Positions 11,598 through 22,000 of a stretch of DNA of 60,000 nt are shown here, in pieces (the stretch's first letter is position 1; every line of letters starts with the position of its first letter). Source of the DNA: Strigamia acuminata (taxonomy: Eukaryota; Arthropoda; Chilopoda; Geophilomorpha; Linotaeniidae); NCBI GenBank assembly GCA_949358305.1, contig OX442314.1:34283608-34343607 (forward strand). Direction: 5' to 3'. The notes beneath the pieces are model-generated. The model worked only from the letters and a program-made list of their open reading frames with translations. It was not told where the DNA came from and ran no database searches. A program made the translations under genes and the position numbers.

Positions 11598-12967
11598 TGA
11601 CCATCGTCAAAGCCACGAAAAGTGGAGGCGAGTTGATGAAGGATGTAGGTTAGTGCGCGCTGTGCTATAAAAGCCCGTCCCGCTTAAGCGCCAGGGTCCC
11701 CAAAAACTTGTAATTTTTCCACGGTTAATCCATGGAGATATAAAAAATTCCACAATTAATTAATTAAGGTGCAACTCCTTACGCCAATAGGAGCATTTAC
11801 TGTAAATACCCCCTACCCAGCAAAATAAAGCCTAGTACCGGTGGTATAATATTAGACTCAAGACTGTGTGTGTGGGGATGTGTGTGTTTTCTTCTACGCT
11901 GACTACCATTTTGAAAATTACTCAAACATCAACTATTCAACTTCAATTTTACATTTGTTTATTGGGACCTTAGATTTCTTACCATTTAAATTGAGAACTA
12001 GTGAGCACTTGTTTAAATTCTTTCGAGGTGATGCTACCACATGGTTTTCATCACGCTCAAAAACAAAGTGGGAGGATTTTGAACGTGAATTCATCGTTCA
12101 CTTCTGCCCTAGTGACACAGTGCTGTTGGCAGAAAATGAGAAAATGCAGCAATTATGAATTTTCACATGAGTGTATCACCCTAGTAATGATCAGACATGA
12201 TCTTACAATTTCGATGCATGAGAGTCAGCAACTTCAAAAGGTGCCGTCAATCTTGCGACCAGCTGCTAAGGGCATGGCGAGAACTGCAGAAAATACTTAA
12301 GCGTCGCACTCCAAAAAGCCTGCATTGCCATTGAACCGTCCATTCTAAATGAAGAGACTGTGGCAAATACAGCAATCGTCGAGGCAGCAAAAACGATAGC
12401 CGGTAATGCCTGGCTCGAAGACTGACAAACAACAATCTCAGCAAATGGTAATGATACCAAATGCTGCAGGTGCCGTCAAGCCAAAGTTTGTCCCTCTGAA
12501 TTGAGAAACCTGCACAACAAGGCACTCTTCCCTGCACCATCAAGGTCAACGAAAATCAGTCGACCGAGGGTGCAGAAAGCAATGACAGGTCGCTAGTTCC
12601 TAGCAACAAGAAGCTCAGCGACTATGCAACCAAACCAAGAGTTGGTGGCTGTTGGGGCTGCAGTGGTGTTTATTTCTAGAGGAACTGCCCCCCAAAGTAG
12701 AAGCTGCATAAGCGGTGATGAAAACAATCGCACCAGTTCAGCAGAGCCTCATGCAAGTCATGTATGTGGCTAATGAATTTGGCGCATGGTCCCAGCTAGC
12801 AGGAAACGAGGAGTTGCCACCGAGTAGCTGACGACTGCACGCCCTCACAATCATTCTAATTCCATGTAGGATTCTCTATTTGATGATCCATCATCTTTGA
12901 AATCGCTAAACCAGAAATTGATCACGTCAAAATTGAGTCTGGTCTGTGGATCCATTGGCGGAACAAA
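11598..12967 (+). pseudogene. Gag-like relic between decayed LTR-like repeats
   Basis: At 11868-12158 an open frame contains FRGDATTWFSSRSKTKWEDF followed by an F-x-x-x-F-C pattern, which resembles the capsid core of LTR-retrotransposon Gag. It stops after about 97 codons and no partner domains are intact. The rest of this 1.4 kb (11598-11860 and 12160-12967) has no recognised coding content. A dead copy. Confidence 0.5.
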
Positions 12968-13640
12968 TGTTGCCAGGTTATAGAAAGTTCTATCAATTGT
13001 TTAAGATGTTGGCGTTCCTTTGCCGCGGTACTTTCTCTGTGGGACCCTTTACAATGCTTTTGGAAGCGATGAGGGAGAAAGACAAGACCAAAGTTATGCC
13101 TGTGTGTTAGCAGAGAACATCTGAATCGGATTAAATTTAAAATTTCTTGTAAATTTGTTTATACAGGGTGTCCTAAAAGTCTGGTTCCTTCCAAATATTT
13201 CCTGAGCTAATGCATCTAGCCCAACTTTGATGAAGCGATCCTATAGGAAGTTGGGTAAGAGCAATCCAATGAAGTCATCAAATTTGACCTTGAAAGCCAT
13301 TTTCAAGGTCATTCACTCGTTAACTTCTAAACCAATCAGGTTAGAGCAAAAACGTCAATTACAAAGTTGTAGAGCACCATCAAATTAGTACTATCTAATT
13401 TATCTTAGTCACCTTAAGTCAAATGTTTTTTTTTTAAAAAGGAAACAAATCAGCTGAAATAAAGTCAGCCATTGTGACAAAACTTAAATTTCTATTAGAA
13501 AAATACTGAATTACTTAAATAAACGTATTCAAATGTGCAATTGCTCAGGAAATATTTGGAGGGAACCAGACTTTTAGGACACCCTGTATAATAAAAACTT
13601 GTATTGGTTTAACTACATTCCTAGTTCACTCACCGCCACA
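12968..13640. repeat. Decayed LTR-like repeat, copy B, carrying a MITE
   Basis: Related to 11330-11597, with the same TGTTGCCAGG start and CCGCCACA end. It is split by a 423-bp inverted-repeat element at 13164-13586. Without the insert it is about 248 bp. Confidence 0.5.
13164..13586. mobile_element. Tc1/mariner-type MITE with TA target duplication
   Basis: Termini CAGGGTGTCCTAAAAGTCTG and its inverse, with inverted homology continuing through GGTTCC..CCAAATATTTCCTGAGC. Flanked by TA on both sides (13162-13163 and 13587-13588). There is no coding sequence. The related repeat at 11330-11597 lacks the insert and supplies a paralogous empty site. Confidence 0.85.
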
Positions 13641-13844
13641 TGACTAATCTACGGAGATATGGAGGTATGCATCACTCCACAGTGCATGCATTAATTACTT
13701 AATTCCTTATTGAATGTAATTTAAAGTCACCACTTGGAGTGCTACCCAATGTTTTATTGTAAAGGACATCAACTAGTCAAACAAGACAGTTGCACTGCAC
13801 TGTTAAAACTTTTAATTTTTTAATTGGATTTATTTTATTTGTGT

Positions 13845-15434
13845 TGTGACGATTACCTTCTGGAGATAGCAATTGCTAAACTAAAGTGTGAACTATCTGT
13901 GTGAAAATGTAAAATATGCAAACCTGATGTTTTCTCAAAACATATAACATTTATTCCGGTTTGAACCTTATATAAATACTATGCCTACAAGTGGCTAAAA
14001 TGACGAGAAGTTAAACTATACAGTTGTTTGGCAAAAGCCCTGAAATAATATCATTTGAAGGCTTCAGTCATGCAATAAGAATTTGTAACGGTCTTATTGC
14101 TGTGACGTAAAAGATGTCATCTATGAATGGCTTTGGCTTCTAAATGGTCCGGGGTTTGGTTCTAAAAGGCGTGTAAATGGTTAGGCTGGGTGGGTTATAT
14201 CCGAGAGGTGCGGTTGACTTTTCTGTATCGTCACACACATCGCATCGCAGATAATTGTTGTAATCAATAATTACCGCGAGATGTAACAATGTGAGAATAA
14301 ATATTCATATTAATTCTATGGAATTAATCATGATATTTTAGAGTCACAAACTTAACTAAAACTATGAAAATAAGTAAAATATATTAAAATAGCGCCGAGC
14401 TATTTTTTGCCCCGAGTGCAATCAACATCTAAGTTAGACTTAAATGTTCCGTCAAACCAATAACGAATTGAATCGAAATATCTCGCAGGAAAGGTTATCC
14501 ATCGCCGGGAAATTACTCCACTCGGTCCTGGCTGGCGGGAGAGTAACCGGGAAATTACTCCGCGTCGATTACTCTGATAATGCGTCTGTGAAATATAAAT
14601 ACTCCACTCTAGATTCTACATTACCAATGCGTCTGTGAATTTTACTCCACTCTAGATTCTGCACTCTACAACGGAATGTTGGCATGAAGCTGGAGGGAGT
14701 GCGTCTGTGGGTTGTACCCCACTCTAGATACTACACTTAAATGTGTCTGTGAATTACTCACTCTAGTTACAACATTTCTACAACGGAATGTTGGCATGAA
14801 GAGGCGGGCAGTGTGTCTGTGAGTCTTCTACCCACTCTAGATACTTACACTAAATACAAAGTATTTCTACAACGGATTGTCGGAACGCAGAGAAGTATAA
14901 TATGTGCTCAAGTAATATCAGTATCAAACAAAAACAGAACAAGAGCGAGCTATATCCGTTTTGCAGGGGGATATATACTCGGTGAGGAGAATAGCTGTTC
15001 AGTGATCCAATGGGATCACTGGGCAGTCAAATCCATCCAATCCTAGGTCATAGGAAGTGGATACTCAGGACATAGTCTTCTACTAGGTCCAAAACAGGAA
15101 CTGGATACGCAGGACACATTTTGGATTAAGTCCCTTTGACTATAATCCAAAAGGAGTCCAACTCACAGTGGGTGATGGGGGGTGACTTCACCAGGTGTAG
15201 AGGTTGCACATAATTCAATAGAATTATGTGACAAATAAATCAACTAGCATTTAAACATCCAAAAGTATTTAAAAGTGTCTAAAGTTGCAGTGGAATAAAA
15301 TATAAATAGTAATTTATATTTTATTCACTCAAAAATTGTCGAAATTTGAATTTACCGCTAAAACGCATCAGCGCCATCTATTGGTGAAGTAATCGTCCTA
15401 TACTAACAAAGTGCATGACAGTGTAACCGTCACA
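13845..15434 (-). repeat. 3' LTR of element 2 (1590 bp)
   Basis: TGTGACGATTACC at the left, GTAACCGTCACA at the right; the ends form an inverted repeat TGTGACG/CGTCACA. It repeats 26247-27834 almost base for base. It contains a degenerate tandem array (about 14580-14900) based on GCGTCTGTGAA..CCACTCTAGAT..CTACA, units roughly 60-110 bp, plus CTACAACGGAATGTTGGCA modules. Short open frames inside are not credible genes. Confidence 0.95.
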
Positions 15435-15444
15435 AGTCCCCCTT
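15435..15444 (-). promoter_or_regulatory. Polypurine tract of element 2
   Basis: On the minus strand AAGGGGGACT directly precedes the 3' LTR. This is the expected site and composition for the plus-strand DNA primer. Confidence 0.7.
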
Positions 15445-16090
15445 AAATATATGTTAATACCTGTATTAACATACTATTTATTCCGAATATCTTGAGGATC
15501 AAGACCACACTGTCATCTAGGGGACTCGAGCTGTAATCCTTGGTAAGCAAAAACCTTTATTTTATATCTTAATAGTATAAATAAAGAGTATTTCTTAATC
15601 AAATGCTTCAAAAAATATTTATTAAGGTTATAAAACTTTCAATTATCAATAATAACTTCCATCTCTCTTTACAGGTGGACTTTCAACTGCATCAAGAAAA
15701 GGCGATAACTTAAACTAACATCAAACTCTTGTACCAAACAAATGATTAATAAAATTTAACAATTATTTTCACAAAACTTAACTTCTCACTGGAAATATAA
15801 TGATTTGCAAAATAACACTTTACACGTTAAAATTCAAGTATTAAAATTAGTATTCATTTAAACAAACTCACATTGACTCGTAATCAAATTTTAACAAAAT
15901 TGTTAATTTAAATATTAAAGATCTTTGAATTATTCACAAAAACGGCATAAAATACACCTGAACCTGACTAAATCTTTGTTTCAACTCGGGTCAAGAAATG
16001 GAGATGGAGAAAATGGACTCGTTACTTCTGGTCTTGCCTTAAAAGGGAAGATATCGGGAAAGTAACGGATCCCGACATCGTTGACGCTTT
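15445..16090 (-). other. 3' untranslated region of element 2
   Basis: AT-rich sequence between ORF3 and the polypurine tract. No open frame or recognisable motif. Confidence 0.6.
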
Positions 16091-17734
16091 CTAGTCCAAC
16101 TCTTCATCCTCAATAAATCCTTCCATGGATGTAACAACTTCCGAGACGGCTGCGGGTGGAGAATTAAGTTGAATAGCTACCAATTCCGGTACTACATCTG
16201 TCTCAACGTCATGGGCCAGGGGATTTAGGAGCATTCTGTGTTGTTCCTCGGTGAATACTTCCAGGGGATCAGGCCCTCCTAACGGAATGGTGTTAGCGCT
16301 GGTTGGCTCGGAGAAAACCAAGTGATGGTCGGGTAAGCCGGAGTGCCATCCCTCACGAATCAACGGGTGTGCTGCTGCTGAGACCTGTTGCAAAATCTTA
16401 CACCAAATAAAAGAGCGAGTTTGAAAAGATTCCGGCCGGGATGGATGGAAAATCCATTGGATCACGGCCAGTGGCACGCTCAAATCTGGAATTCGGTCGT
16501 TTGAAATCGACACACTAATACGCTTAGCTGCTTCCAATAAAATTGGGAAATAATGTTCCACTTCCGCCTTCGTTTGTTCCGTGAGTGACATGTCTGGTCT
16601 CGGCATATATGGGTGGACCAGTAAAATAACCGGTTCAGCAGCGTTGTTTACTTCGGGGAGCGGGATAGTCGCTACAATCATGTTGTTAGTCGACGTTCCC
16701 TCTGGAGAAGCGGCGGCTTGTGGACCAGAATCGGATGCAACCGGCGGAGAATCAGACGCAATAACTGACGTTGGAAGGTTTTCTGCCGAGGCAACTGGAG
16801 TTCCATCAATCGCAGGGGTGGGAGTTTCCGGCTCGCGTTGTGGCTCCGTAAATCCTCCTCGTGGAGTCGAGGTGCTGGACATTTGTGCCGGGTCTACATA
16901 AATAGCCTGCTCCGGGCCCTGGTGGATGAGGCCACATTCGCGACACATCGCCCAATTGCGTGCTGTCGGCGTACTTAGCCCCTTGACGATAAATGGAAGA
17001 ATTTCTTCATTCCACATGCTGGATATGGCAACGCGCTTACCACCGTGACAGTTCACGCAGACTACGGCGTGAATGCCGGATAACAAGGACGACAACCATC
17101 CGCATCCTGCGCACAATGGGCAGAACATCAGCTTCGACTTTGGCATGATGTTAGTCCCCAAGGCGGCAGCTTCCATATCTCGAAATACGTGTTCTCTTCG
17201 CTGCTTCCGGTAACTTGGCAAATTTAGCTCCGATATCGAACGAGCTTGCGATGTTGGGCGGGTCAGCGCTTCGGATGAAGATGCCAACGTGGACTTGGTG
17301 GGTCCTTTGGATTTGCCAGTCTTGCCTCGACTAGCGGTATCACGCGGATTTCGTGGTCGGGCAAACTGCCTGCTGGTAGCTGGAGGCGGAGCTTCTTCAA
17401 CCGATTCTTCTTCTTGTGAGAAGTCATCTTGGCGCCGTCTCCTCGAGGCAGAACGGGAGTATTGTGACGAGTCGTCAGAAAAATCCCAATTCGGCGCATC
17501 ATAGGTTACAACACGCTGACTAGCTTGACGGCCTCTGGAAGGACGCGAGTCGGTCGGGCTAACACCCATGGCGGTCCTAATTCGTGGCGGTACGAGATCC
17601 GGGTTATCACGGGCCCAGTTGGCGACGAGCTCGGGGTCAGAGGAGGGATTAACAAAGCGATAATCCGTCTCTTCCGATTCTTCTGGATCCCAATGCACGT
17701 ACTGTCGCTTGCTAGCACGACCTCGGCGACTCAT
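16091..17734 (-). CDS. ORF3 of element 2, 547 aa, unknown function, cysteine-containing
   Basis: Third ORF between pol and the 3' LTR, where env sits in Gypsy-type errantiviruses. It is not env-like: there is no signal peptide, no transmembrane helix and no furin-like site. The N-terminal ~180 residues are Arg/Ser/Pro/Gln-rich and probably disordered. Near residues 205-275 are paired cysteines (CPLC..GC, then CVNCHGG, then CRECG), a spacing that could bind zinc. The rest is acidic to neutral with predicted helices and an acidic C-terminus (EGFIEDEELD). The ATG at 17734 has an upstream in-frame stop. A splice acceptor-like TTTTCTTGAAG lies just before it, so expression from a spliced RNA is possible. 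No family recognised. It shows no obvious similarity to ORF3 of element 3. Confidence 0.75.
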   Translation of the reverse strand: MSRRGRASKRQYVHWDPEESEETDYRFVNPSSDPELVANWARDNPDLVPPRIRTAMGVSPTDSRPSRGRQASQRVVTYDAPNWDFSDDSSQYSRSASRRRRQDDFSQEEESVEEAPPPATSRQFARPRNPRDTASRGKTGKSKGPTKSTLASSSEALTRPTSQARSISELNLPSYRKQRREHVFRDMEAAALGTNIMPKSKLMFCPLCAGCGWLSSLLSGIHAVVCVNCHGGKRVAISSMWNEEILPFIVKGLSTPTARNWAMCRECGLIHQGPEQAIYVDPAQMSSTSTPRGGFTEPQREPETPTPAIDGTPVASAENLPTSVIASDSPPVASDSGPQAAASPEGTSTNNMIVATIPLPEVNNAAEPVILLVHPYMPRPDMSLTEQTKAEVEHYFPILLEAAKRISVSISNDRIPDLSVPLAVIQWIFHPSRPESFQTRSFIWCKILQQVSAAAHPLIREGWHSGLPDHHLVFSEPTSANTIPLGGPDPLEVFTEEQHRMLLNPLAHDVETDVVPELVAIQLNSPPAAVSEVVTSMEGFIEDEELD

Positions 17735-19043
17735 TGCATCTTCAAGAAAATATAAATTTTATTTGAGAACATGAATCAACCGTCGGAAATTAATTTAATT
17801 TCAAATTAAATTAATTGTCGACCAACAACTGGATTAATTTCATAATTAATTCTTAAGTTCCCTTGTTAGCGTGTTTCCTCCATTTGTCGAATAATTATTA
17901 AGATTAATAATTATTCTCGACTTGGCATATAATTTCATTTTATCGTTTAACACAATATCGCTGATAAAATATTCAAATTAGTGTTTATTTAATGAAATAA
18001 ACCTAATTTTTGTATCTACACGACATAATAACTAAAAAACATATAAAAATATTAAAAAAAAAAATATTTTTGTAAGTGTTTTTTAGCATCCGACAATAGT
18101 CATTTTACATGGTTTTAATTGTACGAATAATTCCACAATTCGTCCGAGTAAATAATTTACTACCGACATCTGGTGGCGTTTGCCCCTATCATACACGTGA
18201 CTTGTTAACCCATGTCTGCTCACCAATTTCCAAGGAACTTAAGAGATATTTTATCTTTCAAAAAATAAACACTTACTAACTAGGTGTAGTCCTAGAAGGG
18301 TATACTTGGCTAGTTTAATGTCTAGCTTCACGTATTTGCGAGGGCTGCTCGGTTCCGGCGATGTTGGCCGATAAAAACGTTGTGCGGCGCGTGCGAATTC
18401 TAAGTCCGCCGTAATGAACGCTTAACCAAAATAAATGTTGTCAATTAATGTCAAAATATTATAAATTTTGACAAAATATTGCTTAAATATTTACCGGGAA
18501 TTCACTTAGTGAGTTCGTGAAAGGCTTACTCGCGATTTTGTCCACGAGATGGTTTCGATAATCAGCGTCGTGTCGATAATTTCTGAATTTGAACTGATAT
18601 TTGTCAAATGAAAAAATCAGTAAAATAAACGATAAGTGTTCAAAATCATCTAGATTTTAACTCACTAAATTTCAGCGAAAATCCGTTAAAGCGTCGAAGG
18701 GTCGAGAATAATCCTTGATTTCAGTCCAGTACAAAACTTGGCGAACAAGTGAGTGATAATCTCAAACCAGGGGTTAAGGGGAGTTTCGAGGAGTAATTTG
18801 ATTGGTTTGTAATTACTCATCTCGAAGTTTCTATTAACCCAAAGGGGGAAACACAGTTTCAAGTAAATGTTTACACGTAGATTAATTTGAATACAATCAG
18901 CTTGTGTAAAAAATAACTCAAACATTTGTTAAATTTTATCCACATCAAAAAAAAAATGTTTTTAATTAATAAAATTTAACAATTCTTCGTGAATATGATT
19001 GGAAATATTTATTTAAAATAAAATATTTTCAATATATTGTGTC
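17735..19043 (-). other. Spacer between pol and ORF3 of element 2
   Basis: About 1.3 kb, AT-rich, without a credible open frame; a short minus frame at 18686-18925 shows no recognisable domain. In element 3 the equivalent space holds a short coding exon and an intron. I did not find a clear counterpart here. Confidence 0.5.
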
Positions 19044-22000
19044 CTAACCCAACTTGACTTGTTTTAGACAATTTACGAGTTGTACAAAATCGGTCACGTA
19101 TTTTGTGTTCGGCTTGGGTCTACGTTTAGACTGTCGAACGGGAGATGGAAATCTTTTCCTCTTTTTGGATGAATTTTGAGGAGTTTCGTCCTCTTTAGAA
19201 GAAATCTGAGAAGTTTCCTCCTCTTTCTCTTCAACTAAATCCTCTGTTTCCATGGACACAGGTTCATTTATTAATTCTGAAGAATTAATAACCTGACCTG
19301 CCATCCAATCTGGAGTCGGGTGTGATTCGTTGGTACCGACTTTCTGATCTAATGTCCATTCCTCAATCGGGTAACTTGGGATATAAGGCATTAAATCCTG
19401 TATGTTGATCGCTTTTGCTTTCGTGTTATCAGAAAGCTTACGTAGTGTGTAGGAACCTCCGCCGAGAACAGCCGTAATTTCCCAAGGTCCATCACGTTTC
19501 TCAGCGAATCCTGCCGAAATCCCTTTATCTTTATTTGATAAAATATGTGTGGCTTTCCACACGAGATCTCCTTTGGCAAATTGACAAATATAATATTTGT
19601 CTTTATGTAGTCGATCATGCTTTTCGTAATTCGATTGAATTTTCCGATGCATTTCGCTGTGTGCACGTCTAATTACGTCTAAAATACTATAGACATAAGC
19701 TTCGGGATTCTCTTTGTCGAATTTGATGGCGTGTTTAGTAATACGCGGGTCAAATGGCAAAGGGACGATTCTTCCCGTATTAAGAATCATCGGTGAACAA
19801 TTTGTTGCCTCGGACTTAGCGGTGCGCATCGCAAAGGCAAAAGAATTTAAATATTTTGGCCAGTGAGAGTGAATGTCCGAGTATAAAGCTAACATCATTT
19901 TTAAAGTCCTGTTAGCCCGCTCTGTAATATTAGCGGCAGCGTGATATGGGCTAATGTGAGCAATATCTACGTGATTTTTTCGACAAAAATCATTAAATAT
20001 TGTTGACACGAATTGTTTGCCGTTGTCGGAGATTATCTTTTTTGGATATCCCCAACGGTGGAAAACTTCGCTCATTTTATTAACGATGCATTCACTTGAT
20101 GCAGTCGCTAGTGGGAAGACTTCAATCCATTTTGTACAATTATCAATGATTACTAAAATCCATTTTAATTGTGAACGACCGGCTGGCTTTGGTCCCATCA
20201 GGTCAATGCTTATTGTCTCCCACGGGTTGGTCATGTTGTGGGGTGTATAGCTTGCCCGATGCTTTTGGTGTTGGCTAGGTTTGTATTGTTGGCAATGAGT
20301 GCAACTGCGAACGTAGTTTCGAGTGTCTTTGCTCATTCTAGGCCAGAAATACATCTGTTTTGCTCTATCTAGGGTTTTGCTCATGCCAGCGTGTCCTGTA
20401 AGTGGGTGGCCATGGCATGCGAATAATGCACGTCTCACGAGAGAGCGTGGAATTACCGCCTTAAACCCGTTGCCAGAGTCGTTTAACTCTTCCTCATCGG
20501 TCGGAGCAAAATAAATTAGCATAACACCTTTATTTTCTTCCGGTTCGTCGAGAGTGTAGCCACGAATCGCGTTTAACCAATGTTTATCCGTGACACGATT
20601 TTTTAATTTTTCGTCTCCTTTTAGGTAAACAAGGATTTTACTACATGCTGGATCTTTAAGCTGCGCTTCGATAATTTCGTCTCGCGTCGGCGGAACTACT
20701 TTTAGGATATCTGTTAGCGCAGTGTGTACATTTTCGTGATTACAATTGTGGACATCTATATGTCTGCAATTTTCTCTTGTACATCCTTCTTCCTCCCCCT
20801 TTTCTCCAGAATCATGAAATCTAACTGGATTATATGATTCTGAGAAAAAGTCTAAACTAAGGCCAACATTTGTAAGAAAATGTTTGCGCTCAGTTTCCGT
20901 CACTTGTAAAGATGCACACCTGTTTCCATTCCAAGTTGGATAGAAATGGGTGATCTCCTCTGGTTCGATATAATCATAATCCGGAGTGTCTAGTGCAGAC
21001 AGTGGAGCGCGTGATAATGCGTCCGCTACTTGGTTCATTGCGCCGCGTCTAAAAATAATTTTAAACGCGCCACATTGTATTTTGACGGCCCAACGACCAA
21101 ACCTTCCGGATGGTTCCGGCGTACTCATCAACCAGCTAAGGGCTTTAGCATCGGACTCGAGAGTGAAAGTCGTGTATTCTATATATGGGCGAAATCTCTC
21201 GATTGCCCATACAACGGCCAAACACTCCAATTCCGGCGTAGAATACCTTACTTCGGCCCCGTGCAACACTCGACTGGCGTACGCGACTGCCTTTGGAACC
21301 ATGATTAATTTCTGTTTCTTTTCACAGAATAACTCGACATCTTGGCAGAGTACTGCACCTAAGCCTGAATGAGAAGCATCTGTCAAAATGACAAAAGGCT
21401 TATTCATATCTGGCATGTGGAGAAGGGCCTGGTCCTTGTCACACAAAATATCTTTGATAGTTTCGAATGCAGTTGTTTGTGGATCATCCCACACAAACTT
21501 TGCTTGATCATGCATAATATTGGTCAATGGACGAGCAATATTTGCGATGTTAGGAATAAATTTTCGGAAAAAATTCGCAAGTCCTACAAATCTTTGAATG
21601 TCTTTAGAGCAAGTCGGTTTGGGAAAATTCCTTACAGCCGAGACTTTGTCAGGGTCTGGAAGAAGAGATCCCTCCGAAATTAAATGGCCTAAAAATCGTA
21701 ATGATGTTCGACCAAATTTTGACTTGTCTTTATTGATAGTTAGATTCGCGGCATCCAACTTCTCAAGTACGTCTTTAATATGTAATAAATGATTTTCCCA
21801 TGTGTCGGAAAAAATAATTATATCGTCTAAATAGACCAGAGCATGTTTATATAAAGAGTCACCCAATACGGTAGTCATGAGGTGTTGAAAAGAACTAGGT
21901 GCATTACAAAGACCAAATGGCAATCTCTTGAATTGAAATTTGCCTTTTGGGGTGTAAAAAGCAGTTTTGCTCTTATCCTCCTCCTCCATTTCCATTTGAT

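Noticed and set aside
14444-15046. Small ORFs repeated in both LTRs of element 2 (64 and 77 aa)
   Set aside because: Duplicated only because LTRs are duplicated; no start context or domain. An LTR-encoded protein is not supported.
16091-17734. Env glycoprotein for element 2 ORF3
   Set aside because: Right position, but no signal peptide, transmembrane helix or fusion-peptide-like segment.
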